Of a stretch of DNA of 64,000 bases, positions 10,585 through 21,745 are shown one piece after another. Under the pieces are notes generated by a model. It was not told the origin of the DNA. It ran no database searches and saw nothing but the letters and a program-made list of their open reading frames with translations. Every line of letters begins with the position of its first letter. Positions within the stretch are counted from its first letter, which is position 1. This stretch comes from Macrocybe gigantea (taxonomy: Eukaryota > Basidiomycota > Agaricomycetes > Agaricales > Callistosporiaceae), in NCBI GenBank assembly GCA_011319805.1, contig SJRY01000299.1, forward strand, positions 248,001 through 312,000, read 5' to 3'. The position numbers and the translations under genes were made by a program.

Positions 10585-13181
10585 TTAGGCCATGTCGGAC
10601 TGCATGGGTGCAATCTGACCGCCCTTCGCGGCCGTAGGCGTGAATGTGTGCCAGCGATCATTAAACCGGACATCTTCACAGGGTGACGAAAATCAGCCAT
10701 CACCAGACAGGCAACAGTTATGGAAAAAACACACCTAAGGGACGTCCACCATACATGTACTGTTGGAACTTGGCTGTGATGTGGCAAGTTAGAAAGCGGT
10801 ATTGGAAAGGCAAGACAAAATGGCGCTTGCCGATTGCAGTCTCAGCCTCTGCAACCTGCGAGAACTGAACGACACCACATCCCTTCGAGCGCGTGCCATC
10901 GAACAGAATTTCCGCCAGTTCGACCTGGCCAGTCGTTTCAAACAACTCGACTAGGTCCTCATTTGCAGTGGACCAAGGAAGCTGAAAATGGAAAAACGTT
11001 GAACAAAAACACCCTACATCTCGCATGCGAGGGGACGCACATTGCGGACCATGATCTGCTGACTCGGTTCAGGTTCAGCATAGCCGCCAGGGTACCCTCC
11101 GACGGCGCCAAATCCTCCATTATAGCCATCCATTCTCAATCCGCTACCCTGCTGATCAGGACCAGAATAGTCGGCGTAAAGATCCTGATTAGAGAAATCG
11201 CGGCCAGCACCCGCCTGTGCTCCAAATCCACCGCGGAATCCGCCTCGGAATCCGCCCCTGAATCCTCCACGTCCCCCAAATCCACGAGGACCGCCTCGGA
11301 ATCCTCCACGGTAACTACCAGGGCCTGAAAGACCAGCATACCGGTCCTGTAGGGCATTGAGCGAGAAAAGCGTTTTAATGCAAGAATGATCGAACCTCTC
11401 GAACTTCAAGCGTGCGTCCGTACCAATCAAAACCGTGGTACATGTCTAGAGAACAAAATTAGCAATGCAGTCAAGTGACGCGTGAGGCAACTCACTGATG
11501 GCTTGCTGGGCGTCTTTGGAGGTCTCGAACACAACAGTGCCCGATCCCTTGGGACGACCATCGGCACCAATGTTTATATCAGCTCTTATGATGTTCCCGG
11601 CAGAGCGGAAAAGGTCTTTGAGATCCTGCCATCCGGCTTGATAAGGCAACTACAAAGAATACGTCAGCTTCGGTCGAGATTCAACTTGCCGATGCCGACT
11701 CACGTTTCCGACGTAAAGTTGGTTGCCGGGATTGGTATGAGACCCAAAGAAGTTGTGCGAAGGAGGACGGGGCGGAGGTTGTGCGTGCAGACCTTGACCC
11801 GCCATTGCCATTCCAATTTTACCTGGAACTGGAGTTGCACCAAACCGAGCTTCATTTTCCCGGTCCTAATCAAACGAGGTCAACGTGGGCTGGAGGGTGG
11901 AATGAGAAACAATGAAGCCAAACCTCTCTGATGAAGACGGGCCGACCAAGCAGAGGCTGCTCGGATAATTCACGGATAGCACGTTGGGCATCTTCTGGCG
12001 AAGCGAACTCGACAATGCTTGGATATAAAAGTCAGATAAAATGTCATATGAGCATTCAACCTGCCAACACTTACCCACACCCCTTGGACACACCAGTCGG
12101 CGTTACGAGAACTTCGGCGAACAAGACCTCACCAGCTGCCGTCCCCAAAAAAAGAGAAAAAAAATCCCATCAATATCCTCGACGCAACGACTCGGACCAA
12201 ATTCCATCAGTGAGAAAAACCAAAAGAAACGAGCTCTTCCTCGTCCAAATACTCGAGCTCCGCCACATCGGGATCCTCGCTCGCCGTGACGAGTGCCACG
12301 GGGGGTTTCAACGCGCAGGAACATCGGCCAACTCATGCCCATCTCACGACGACCACTCTTTCCCGCCCTTGGGACAAGACGCAAGCCATTCCCCACTAAC
12401 AGCGAACTCCTCAAAGGTCATCTATGATCAGCCCTCCTCGCAACCCCCCGATGGCGGCCAATGTTTGAAAAGTGAAACAAAAAAGCTGATTCTGAGATAT
12501 CCCCAACCCACCTCCCCTCATAAATTCCATAAGATCGCGATAGCGGACGTCGTAGCTGAGGTTGCCGACATAGACACGGTTTTCTCTCTTGCTGATTTTC
12601 GCGAACTCAACGGCTTCTTCGTGATCGGCGTTCATGGGGCCACCGAGCGACCGAGCAAACGCCTCGGCCGGTTTGCGGTCGCGAGACCTGGAGCGCGAAC
12701 GCGAGCGAGTGTGAGAGCGAGAACGAGACCTAGAACGACGACGAGAGCGGCGGGGAGAGGCAGAACGGCGCCTGGAGCGCGAGCGACTTCTGCTGCGGGA
12801 GCGCTTCCGTCGCTGCAAATGAGTGAGGACTCAGGGTAGGATATATAAGCGCCAACAACATACGTCGCTACCGTTGCGCCTTTCAGGCTCCCAATGATCG
12901 CCACCACCTCTCCTAGACCGACCTTACAGGACACATATGTGAGTGTTTAATCGTCTACGAGCCGTTAAACATCTCATACCGGAATCCCTCCTATCGCGGT
13001 CGCGGTCCCTTTCCTTGTCTCTCTCCCGTCTATCCTTATCACGATCATAGTCGCGATCTCTGTCCTTGTCACGGTCGTAGTCGCGATCCCTGTCTCTCTC
13101 CCTATCCCGCTCTCTATCTCTGCTTGACGGGGCCATCCCCTTCTCCTCATTGTCGTCCTTGTTCTTCATATCAACGTCCAT
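10585..13181 (-). CDS. Three-RRM RS/RGG-rich RNA-binding protein (Gbp2/Hrb1-like)
   Basis: Nuclear SR-like mRNA-binding protein, probably in mRNP assembly and export by analogy with yeast Gbp2/Hrb1. The ATG at 13181 gives MDVDMKNKDDNEEKG, then a charged RD/RE repeat tract (about 13130-12980) and an RS tract (about 12810-12690). RRM1 starts NRVYVGNLSYDVRYRDLMEF and continues over introns into GCGIVEFASPEDAQRAI. RRM2 shows QLYVGNLPYQAGWQDLKDLF and GSGTVVFETSKDAQQAI. A glycine-rich RGG/RGGF linker (about 11330-11210) and a Gly/Tyr-rich part follow. RRM3 shows LPWSTANEDLVELFETTGQV and GCGVVQFSQVAEAETAI. The C-terminus ends IAPMQSDMA at a TAA (10585-10587). Introns are short, and all three RNP1/RNP2 motifs are recognisable. 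The order RS-RRM-RRM-RGG-RRM fits the Gbp2 family. Confidence 0.9.
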
Positions 13182-14166
13182 TTTGCGGCAGCTTTTCTAC
13201 GTTTTGTTCGAATTTGAGTACTTTCAGTTCGCAAAAGTTGCGGCGGTATGACGGAGCACAGTGGCGAGACAGAGAGAAACGCTGAGAAACCACGTCTCAG
13301 AAAAACGCCAGCAATATTTTTGCGCGTGGGAATGTCGGACTTTGAACTTCCCTAGAGTTATGTCATCATTCAGCGCTTCACACCCTCTCGAGCCTCATTA
13401 ATCATCCTGGACTGTGAATACTTCCGACGCCTTGAACCTCAAGCTGTTGAAATGTCGAGTCGGACGCAGACACAAATTATAGCAGATTTCTATCTATTGC
13501 TCGCAGGGAACTGGACTTGCCAAAGACGCAGAGGATCTGCCTTCAGGGAGTAAAGGCCGGATGACCCTCAGTGTCTGTTTCTCTGTGGGCCATTTCGCTA
13601 GGCGGTGCAGGGCATCTAGGCTACTCATCCTGATCAACGCCATACAGGCAAGAAGCTTGGTTTTTCTTCGCTGCCATCGGCCTTGTCAGCATATTTGCAT
13701 ATATTTGCGTCAAGAATAAGGGCAACCTTGTCCTCCATGCGTCTTTTGCGTCCGAAATGGTGACCTTGTCTTCAGATAACATGCCCTTATTCCACTAGAA
13801 GCGCATTTACCTGCATCCCCAGACCTTGTAACTACAGATGGATGTGCAACTAGGCTGGCTAAGCCTTTCTCGTTCTTTCTGGCCAAATAATCTCCTTTTG
13901 GCATCATTCTAGCTTGAAGAGGGTTGTAAGTGGTTTTTCGCGTATGCAAGGCCACTATCTTAGCATAGGCTTTCCTAACGACATTGTACTTCGGCTGTCT
14001 ACGCGCCGTTATGTATGGACTATCGCAACATCATGTTCTGGTTGACGACCTTGTCCACTAGGCTCTGCTCTGAGGAGATTCTGCGTTGTTCTGTTTTAAC
14101 AGAAATACCCCGGCCGATGAGCTCTTCCAATGTCTCCGTCCTTCCCCGGTCATAGACTCTTCTCCC
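13182..14166. other. Divergent intergenic region
   Basis: This roughly 1-kb gap lies between two divergently transcribed genes and probably carries both promoters. No ORF with family-like content, no repeat and no RNA gene was recognised. Confidence 0.4.
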
Positions 14167-14921
14167 ATGGGCAACGAGCAATCCATCGCACCACGAACGC
14201 CACCACGGGGTCCTCGAGGGAGGAGGAGGGACATCGTCCTACCTCACGAACAACCACCATTCGATCCCTTAGTAGCGCTAATCCATTGGATCAAAGAGCG
14301 CATTCCTGAACCAATTCCATCCGTTTTCCGCAAATCTCCAGTCGAGTTAGCCTCAGATTACGCCCAGGCGAAATCTGGCCTTTCTCGTCATATGAGATCT
14401 AAATTCAGAGATGCCGATTTGCCAGAAGGGTGCGATATGCACAATGTTTCCTAGAATCTCTTTTTTAGATCGATTTCCCGTCTTATTTCTCGTTTTTATC
14501 TGCTACTGACGTTGGGTTTCAACAGGCACATCCGAATTCACTTTCATCTCTCGATTGACTCGTTGATGCGACATGACCAGAGCCCCCACATGACGGCTGT
14601 CGTACCTCTGGAACCATCGGGCGAGCTAGATCTCAAGAAAGTCAGAAAAGTCTGGAACCTCGAGACGTGTACTGTACGTATATCATTTTCCTAGTTACGA
14701 CGTGTCATGACATGCGCATTTTAAGCCCGTAGATCCCATGCGCTGGAAGGTGTTTGTTCCGGGCCAAGGAGAGCGCCTCTCGCCTCTGGCCGTGCATATA
14801 CTATCTCAGTACTACGGTGCCATAAAATTTATAGGTATGTCTTCTTCTGTATCAAGCTCGTTTCTGATTAGATGGCGCATGCGCCCATAGAACCTTCTGT
14901 GTCTCCCGCGACGGCTACTAA
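14167..14921 (+). CDS. Unknown small protein with N-myristoylation-like start
   Basis: No family was recognised. The ATG at 14167 opens MGNEQSIAPRTPP: Gly2 plus Ser6 fits an N-myristoylation signal, so membrane attachment is possible. Exon 1 runs to CDMHN near 14442. An intron follows to about 14525, then HIRIHFHLSIDSLMRHDQSP and an LDLKKVRKVWNLET segment. A second intron ends near 14733, leading to MRWKVFVPGQGERLSPLAVH and SQYYGAIKFI. A third GT-AG interval of only 37 nt (14835-14871) leads to DGACAHRTFCVSRDGY and a TAA at 14919-14921. Total length is about 230-240 residues. Exact phases of introns 1 and 2 are uncertain. An ATG at 14086 in frame would add 27 residues but lose the MGxxxS start. 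Confidence 0.55.
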
Positions 14922-14949
14922 GCGGTCCATCCGGACCGGGATCATCATC

Positions 14950-15231
14950 ATGACATCCTCTTCTTATCACTCGCTCTTCCTCAAACCGCTCAGGTTCCTC
15001 AGATTCCGCACGCGTCTAGGGAGATGGATAGATACCTCAATATCAACGTCTGTCACTCTGCGGTGGCAACTCGACCGATGGGCGGACGATCACCAGGAGA
15101 TGGTCACCTTCTTCAAAGCTCTTCTAATCTTTGCATCGATACTGTACTGCTTGTCGTTGCTGTCCGGCTTCATAGAGCGAGGCTCGGACAAGGTGCTCTT
15201 CGAGATGATTTGGAGACTTCTGACAGAGTAG
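14950..15231 (+). CDS. Possible small single-pass membrane protein
   Basis: An uninterrupted ORF of about 93 codons starts MTSSSYHSLFLKPLRF and carries one hydrophobic stretch (FFKALLIFASILYCLSLL) flanked by charged residues. It overlaps the expected 3' UTR of the preceding gene, lies only 28 bases past its stop and has no recognised homology. It could be a real short gene or chance reading of UTR. Confidence 0.2.
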   Translation: MTSSSYHSLFLKPLRFLRFRTRLGRWIDTSISTSVTLRWQLDRWADDHQEMVTFFKALLIFASILYCLSLLSGFIERGSDKVLFEMIWRLLTE

Positions 15232-16246
15232 ACAATCATTGGCGTCCCCTTTCCTGATTGCGTTCTTATGTTTTATTTTTTTTTTAAGTCTCCTATCCTC
15301 GTATGCCGACAATATGCCTATGACTTATGCGCCGCCATCCATTTTCATATTATATTTCTCTGGTTATATTCTGTACAGTAGTTCCTCCGCTTGTCTATGC
15401 GATCATTTGCTTTCATCCTCGACTTGAACTGGTCAAGCGGGTCAACATCAATACTTACATAAACAACTTCAACAGGTTTAGGCGATGCCTGCCAGCAGTC
15501 ATTCATCCTTCACGGTCTAGGGATGAAAAACCAATGAAGCCAAACCCTCGAACCAGCCGAACTAGATTTCACCGGGACAAGGAAACGGCTAGAAAATGCA
15601 CTTGACTGCCAGCGTAATTATGTTTTCTGCATCGAGTCCGCGCTTTATTTGTGTAGGTGGATGATATTAATGATGTACTACGATAAGTCCTGAGAATTTT
15701 CTTTAGCCTGTTTATCGCCACTCGGCGCCATCGCCCTTTGGAAAGCTCCCAGGTACGTGTTTCTCGGAGTTCCTGTCAGGCCAGGCGCCTCATCTGCGCC
15801 ACGGCTTTACTAAAGTATTGCCTACTCGGTCAATCCCGTTGTGCGGACTGAACGGTTGGTCACCGTCGAGAACGGAAAACCCGCTTGACTGCTGGCTGCG
15901 AAGCAAATGGCAAGCATTCTTGGCGGTCCAACAGCCTTCAAGCTTTGGATTGATGAGTTGTGCGACGGCAGCCTGAGATGTGGACGCTTCTCTTGAGCAC
16001 GTGGACTGACTGGTCAATCGAAGTCTCCCAGCCGTTGAGCCGAGCAAACCGCAGCTTTATAAGATAGTCCGCCATGGCATCCCCTCCGTCTAGCTTTCGT
16101 TCGTCCCCATTGTCAGCAGTGCGCAAGCGAAGCCATCCGCCATTCGACGAACAGTGAGGTGACCTCATCTCATTTACCGACGGGACTCTGAGGATACCTC
16201 GGGTTGGAGCTCATTGTATCGGATTCAGCGACCACCACGACGCGTG
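15232..16246. other. Intergenic stretch without recognised genes
   Basis: A T-rich run lies at about 15272-15286. ORFs on the minus strand at 15790-16168 show no family-like motif. No repeat or RNA signal was seen. The 3' end presumably holds the promoter of the DUF6533 gene. Confidence 0.35.
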
Positions 16247-17232
16247 ATGGGCATCGAGGACCCAGAGCTGTTTCGCCAAGTGGTGATCGATCAGTTCAGC
16301 ACTAATTACATGTCTGGTGAAATTGTGACCGTTGTGCCCGACTTTGGAACCAACGCTTACAGATATTTCTATGAAGTCGCAGCTCTGGCCGTCGTGGTGT
16401 ATGATCATGTCATAACCCTTCGAGACGAGGTCCATCCAGCGACGATATGCGTGTCCGAACTCAAATCTCATATAATGCTCAGGTCGAACACATATGGAAC
16501 AGCAAGTGGAGCCTTATGAAAATCGTTTATGTATGCGCATATATCTATCTCTTGCCGCGTATTCTGATGTATGCTTCTCCAATCTAGCTTTGGGTGAGGC
16601 TACGCAGATATTTCGTTGTCGATATTCCTAACATTCGACCTCAGAATCGCTATTTTGGGCTTTACAATCAAGCGTAGGCAACTTGATTTTTTACGCTATC
16701 TGGTTGAGGGCTTGATCTATTTCATCGTATTAGCTTTAATGCATCGAGTTGAGTGTCCGTCACGGTGTACGTTTCCTTCGATGTACTCAATCTGCGGTTT
16801 TCAGTTCGACGCGTTGGATGAAAACAGATGAGGTGAATGTCCTCGCGCGGCTTGGTTATCGCTTTGAACTCATATTTCCTTCCATCATCTAGATGTTAAC
16901 ATTCAGATGCTTAGGTACCCGTGACCAACTGACAAAAAATTAAGATGCAACACCTACCTGCAAGTGAGTAACAACACCCCTGGGATCGTAAACCTGTCCA
17001 ACCCTTGTCAGATCCTAGGTGTAAATGCCACAATAGTCATATCTACAGTGGATTTTGTCTTGATGTACAGGCAAGAAATGTTGTGATTTGGTTATCCCAA
17101 AACCCGCGTCTCACCGTCTTCAACAGAGTGTGGATTTTATACGAAAGATCGAAAATACTGCTTTATTGTATGTTTCCACTTCTCATTGGTAGGCAATACC
17201 TTTCATATCGGACGCTTGTCCTCAAGGACTAA
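16247..17232 (+). CDS. DUF6533-type multi-pass membrane protein
   Basis: This resembles the large Agaricomycete family of seven-helix membrane proteins with an N-terminal DUF6533 domain; function is unknown. The ATG at 16247 gives MGIEDPELFRQVVIDQFST. The domain hallmark follows: AALAVVVYDHVITLRDEV, joined over an intron (about 16430-16507) to WSLMKIVY, then over another intron (to about 16588) to LWVRLRRYFVVDI. Later exons include helices near 16640-16760 and the family-like FNRVWILYERSKILLYCMFP (compare the usual LRVYALY-R-RK motif), ending LSYRTLVLKD at a TAA near 17232. Middle exon borders (16760-17060) are uncertain, and a C-terminal helix or tail typical of the family is not evident. 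The gene may be short or partly decayed. Confidence 0.6.
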
Positions 17233-18209
17233 TATGGTGTCCCAGCCGAGGCATTCACTATGTAAGAAGTGACTTCGAAGGAAGGACTGAAGATGCTCAT
17301 GCAAGATATGGCAGGACGTTTGTCGAAGCCTTCACTGTCACGCGATTACCCGTGAGCCCCAGTCAGAAACCCGGAAATTATGGTGAATTTGTATGTATTG
17401 TATTGTATTAGCTATATCCTAATGTAAAAAATCTTAAAAGCCAGCCACTTTATATATCGTCAGATATTACCATACATTTTCTTGTGTTGAGATGTAGCTA
17501 ATTCATAGAAATACCTCACAATATATGACAAGGCTGTCCAGTCGTGCATTTCATTTGCATTCTGCTCTATTGTCTGCTATTTTAATATCTCATTATAGAA
17601 TACAGCTCATTTTATTTGTCACATATTAATACATATTATTAATTACAGGGAATATAAAACAAAATGATAGAGAACAGCAGAAAAGAGAATACACATCTAA
17701 GTCATCCAGAGTACATGACCAACAGAGAAAAGGGGACGAAGAATGGAATGGCAATGGTGAGCAGATGAGCGAGGTCTTGATGTGGCAAAGCAATGGCCAG
17801 CATGACCAGTGCACACAGATAGAAACACTAACAACAAAAATGTGGTCAGCTTGCAAAACGAAAGAGCTGCATAAGAGTTACTTACCTTGATTTTCCTACT
17901 TTTGTTTCTTCACTGCAGTTGCAACTTTTTGCTGAGATTCAGTCAGATAATGTATGTAAAGTATATTGTCCAACTCACTGCTGTCTTCGCATGCTTGTTG
18001 TAGACCTTTTATAGCGAATTAATACCATTGACGTTGCTTGTATGCAAGGATTCGAAACTCACCTTTTTTCTGCAGCAGGCAATTTCTTATAAAATGCCTC
18101 AAAATCACATTTCAGGCCACCAGGATTCCCCTTGAGCCATGCCTTCATGGTGAAGTTCCTGTCAAAGATCAGCTGAATAATGAATTAAATGATTCGTACT
18201 GGGCTAGAC
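17233..18209. other. AT-rich transition into the repeat island
   Basis: This AT-rich stretch has no recognised gene. Scattered GT-AG intervals on the minus strand between 17830 and 18070 suggest 3' exons of a decayed minus-strand gene belonging with 18210-19601, but no reading frame could be supported. Confidence 0.35.
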
Positions 18210-18710
18210 TCACTTTTCTGTGAAGCCTGTACTGACTACAGCCAGTATGCTCGACTTGCTCTGCTGTTTGGGCTCTCTTGTAGTACCAGCACTGACTGTA
18301 TTTGTCATGTCCAACAATGGGCTTGATTCGCCAAGCTCCACAGGAAGCTGTTGGTTGGTTGTTGCAGGAGGGGCTGGCTGCATGTCAGTTGTCGCTGTCC
18401 CAGTTGGAGTGGGAGTGGTATTGTATTGAGGCATTGGCAGTCTTGTAGGAGTGGTTGGCTGAATGCTGGCTGTAGTGGGAGCTGGCTGTGTGCCAGTCAT
18501 TGCTGTCCCAGTCATTGCTGTCCCAGTTGGAGTCAGTGTGGCATTATGTTGAGGTGTTGGTGGTCCTGTAGGAGTGGCTGGCCAAGTGCCAGCTGTAGTG
18601 GGAGCTGGCTGTGTGCCAGCCATCATTGTTTCTGCTGGAGTAGCAGTGACATCATGTTGAGGAGTCGGCTGCATGCCAGTCATCACTGTCCCTGCTAGAG
18701 TAGCAGTGAC
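18210..18710 (-). repeat. Imperfect minisatellite encoding a Thr/Pro-rich tract
   Basis: Roughly 105-120-base units recur about three times (starting near 18426, 18551 and 18652). On the minus strand they read as Thr/Pro-rich repeats such as TGTQPAPTTA and PTPQHNAT. A 159-codon ORF (18210-18686) spans the array. An internal 18-base repeat is duplicated near 18500-18530. It may be the low-complexity part of the decayed minus-strand gene at 18934-19601, or a simple tandem array with chance coding. Confidence 0.5.
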
Positions 18711-18933
18711 ATGGCCTTGGGAAGTTGATGGTCCTGTAGGAGGGTGAGCTGAACTCCGGTCGAATCTGTTGGGGGATATCTGAAGTGGAAGGAGATGGCC
18801 GAGTCATCGGACGTGGACAAGGCCTTATAGGTACTGTGGTCACTATGGCCCTGTAATGCCATCAATTGCAATATATCAAAAAGAAAAGATAGGTGAACAG
18901 GGGATCCAGCAGGGAAATGGTCGCCTGCACCAT

Positions 18934-19601
18934 TCATGACTCGTTTGCCTCCTGGACACCAAGGCCCTTCCAATGCAATACCCTTTCCTCATCATCTGTT
19001 TTCATGACCAGGAGCATAGGATCATCGAAATCGATGGCTGCAGGAGCTGATGAGGAGGCTGCAGCAAACTTGAGCCTTTTGGACGGTGGTGCTCCATCCG
19101 ATGTGCATTCCCTCTGCCGCTTGTTCTGCATCCAGAATGTATACTTACATGATGCCCACAGTTTGAGTTTCCAGTTGCCCTTGCAAAATCAGAATTCTTC
19201 AAATTTGGTAAGCATTTCAATGTGAAAGTACCTGTATGCTTTATGACTGATTTGGCCCATGTTGCAGGAGCAGCATTGGCATTGTGGAAGGTGTTGAAAT
19301 GTTGCTGGGTCCAGTCCCTGATGGTCCTCAATCACAGGTGATCGATGCATGTTCCATGTTTGGTCTCAAGGTAAGGATGCTCGTCATCATTATCATCGAT
19401 TGCAGGATGGCCACGTTTTGGTTTCTTGATAGCGAGGCCATCCATATTGCCATCATCCAATTTCGTGAACTCATTGAAGGCCTTTTGATGCCAGAAGCAG
19501 ACTAATGGGAAGTCGGCTTCATTGAGTGGTGGTGGGTCAGACTGAAAAGTCTGAAGTGCATCGCCCAACTGTGATGTGAGCTCATTGACTCTTGTAAGCA
19601 G
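18934..19601 (-). pseudogene. Unknown repeated fungal gene, cut by a family A LTR
   Basis: Minus-strand coding similarity runs from the LTR edge at 19601: VNELTSQLGDALQTFQSDPP and FPLVCFWHQKAFNEFTK, then IRDWTQQHFNTFHNANAAPA and, after an apparent intron, YFHIEMLTKFEEF-stop-FCKGNW and KLKLWASCKYTFW. It ends with a basic/acidic tail (KRQRECTSDGAPPSKRLKF). This resembles a dispersed Agaricomycete gene of unknown function often seen among repeats; that recollection is not certain. The TGA after KFEEF sits where relatives appear to have Arg. The 5' end is missing because LTR sequence starts at 19602. Confidence 0.45.
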
Positions 19602-19922
19602 TATTACAGATGTCACCCAAAGGACCATTCAATTTCTTATCTTATCTTTCCCACATCCCTTATCTTCCCCATCATGCTGTGCAGCACGCAGCTATCGAGT
19701 CATCTCACTTCCCTAGTCATCCTGAGTCATCTCCTTCCAGTCTTACTCATCCACAGTCCACAGCATTGCACAGCCCATAGTCTGTGCTCGAGTACTGTAA
19801 TATATATAAGGACTCCCAGATGTACCAGTAGTGCTAGGCTTAATATTCCTTTTGCCATCGTCTCAAGACCACTCTCGCATTTAGTCTGCCCGAGTCCTCC
19901 TGAGATTCGTCTAGCCTAATAA
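19602..19922 (+). repeat. Family A Gypsy 5' LTR (copy 1)
   Basis: About 320 bases, matching the LTR at 25801-26120. It starts tattac (tgttac in other copies) and ends cctaata where others read cctaaca. A TATA box (tatatataagg) lies near 19798, with the probable transcription start downstream. The left flank is agcag; it does not match the flank of the 3' LTR (tccgc), and the subtype also differs from that LTR, pointing to rearrangement. Confidence 0.85.
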
Positions 19923-20602
19923 GATATTAAGCCTCATTGAGACTCGCTCAGACTCACACACACACCACGTCACACTTTATCAAAGACTTGATCAACATTT
20001 GACGACAAGCAGTTGCCGACCCAGTGAGCACTAGCACGAGCGATGAGAGCACTTGGCTCAGAGAAGTAGACCAGACATTGCAGTCCACACCATTCGCAGA
20101 GACAGTCCACGCTACCTGCAGAGACACTAGCAATCCAAACAAATGAAAGAGAGAGCGCACGCCTACATCAAGTAGCGACGATGAAGAACAGGCATTTCTG
20201 AGAGAGTTTGCCTTCACTACCACAGATGAGCCTACTGAGATCCTCAGCGAAGGAGCAGCACAACTCATTGCAGAACTTTTCCTAGAAGGAAAATACAGGA
20301 TAAGCCCAGAAGAGCTGTGGTCAGACCAGAATCTTGTTGCCAAAGAAGAGGACGAACCCATCCGCAAGAAAACAAGAGAAGAATGAACACAAGCCTGAGA
20401 CGTTAGGTGACAACAGATCGAGAACTATAATCACTGAATACAGGAGGAAGACATACTGATACAGAGAGGGCATGATGCACAGAGCATATGACAGAACCAA
20501 TGAGAACGACACCAGAGTCAAGGACACACAGGAATGAAACCACCGAACCCCTTCAGAGGACCAATCCGCTGAAGCACTGCATAAGGAGAGAATCACACAA
20601 CT
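19923..20602 (+). other. Family A copy 1 leader and gag N-terminal extension
   Basis: This is leader sequence shared with copy 2 (in reverse near 38346-39026). From about 20110 it reads in frame as an acidic N-terminal gag-like region (DEEQAFLREFAFTTTDEP, AAQLIAELFLEGKYRISPEE) broken by several TGA codons. Many of these, for example in the GPIR-stop-STA segment, occur at the same sites in copy 2. It runs into the ATG at 20603. Confidence 0.55.
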
Positions 20603-21745
20603 ATGGCAAAAGTAAGCAACAGTGACTAGGATAAATACTATTGGTGGAGGTAGCGAAAAGGATTACCAAAGACAAACAGACCAACTGCTGCAGAGTGGGC
20701 CGACTTTGAACAAGCTTGTAGAATTGCAGGAGTCAACCTAGACTACTGGAAAGAACAGAGAGAGGAGCGAAGACAGAAACAGCTCCAAGAACAGCAAGCC
20801 CAGGTACAAGCACAGCAGACCCAAGAACAACAGATCCAGGAACAGGAAGCCAAGACCAAGAGAACAATGAAGAAACCCCCAAAGGATGACGACAGAATAC
20901 AAGGGAATCATCGCTGATCCGAAATCCTTCACAGGGGATCAAACATCCTTCGACATTTGGTGGAGGAAGATGAAGCTTTACATAACTGCACATGGAGACC
21001 TCACTGATACACAGAAAATCAGAGCGGTCCTGTCTAGAATGACCGATGGACCAGGAGCCCACTGGGCATCAAAGAAGATTGACACCACTACCAACCAAAG
21101 CACATGGGTTGACTTCATAACTGAGATAGAGACACAATTCAGCAACGTCATGTCACCATCACAAGCAGGAAGCAAACTATTCAATATCAGACAGGGAAAC
21201 CGACCCATCGATGAATTTCTGGATGAATTTGTAGACCTCGCAGGGAAAGCAGGAATGACAGGAACAGCCCCTCATTTCCTACTTGAGAAGAGCTTAAACC
21301 GAAGGACAGCAGAAGCCGTACACTCGATCTCCACACTTCTAACTGATGGAGATGAATATATCAAAACAGTTTGAGCGATTGGATGAAACATTGATGAACA
21401 CAGAAATGTGATGAGAGGAGAATTCACAAGCAATCAGCGCAAGCCTGGAAACCCAAGCTGAGGAGCAGGACAGGCCATGGAAGTTGACAAAGTATGAAGC
21501 AACAACTGCTTCAACTGCAATAAACCAGGACACCTTTCACGAAACTGCCCAGAACCATGAAAAGGAGCAGCAAATGTCACATGTTTCAATTGTGGCTTAA
21601 AGGGACACTATGCACGGAACTGCAAGAAGAAGAAGAAAGGAAAATCCCAGATCAGAGAAGTGAAAGAAGAAGAAGGAGAGGACGAAGAAGATAAGGATGA
21701 GGAAAGCTCTGACAAAGAGGGTTTTGTTGAAGGGTCTGACTAGGA
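20603..21745 (+). pseudogene. Family A gag (copy 1)
   Basis: Ty3/Gypsy capsid-nucleocapsid polyprotein. It begins MAKVSNSD, with a TAG where copy 2 has Trp. A Gln-rich region follows, then the capsid core FTGDQTSFDIWWRKMKLYI, FNIRQGNRPIDEFLDEF and LLEKSLNRRTAEAVHSI, and two zinc knuckles (CFNCNKPGHLSRNC; CFNCGLKGHYARNC) before an acidic tail. A one-base deletion near 20849, relative to copy 2, breaks the frame just before MTTEYKGIIA. Extra TGA codons occur where copy 2 keeps Arg (for example after EYIKTV), while others are shared with copy 2 (before NIDEHR and before KGAAN). Non-functional as it stands. Confidence 0.85.

Noticed and set aside
11136..13181. Long antisense ORFs over the RNA-binding protein gene
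   Set aside because: They are mirror readings of RS, RD and RGG repeat codons.
18426..18710. CRISPR-like array
   Set aside because: The units are long, imperfect and contiguous without spacers: a minisatellite in a eukaryote.
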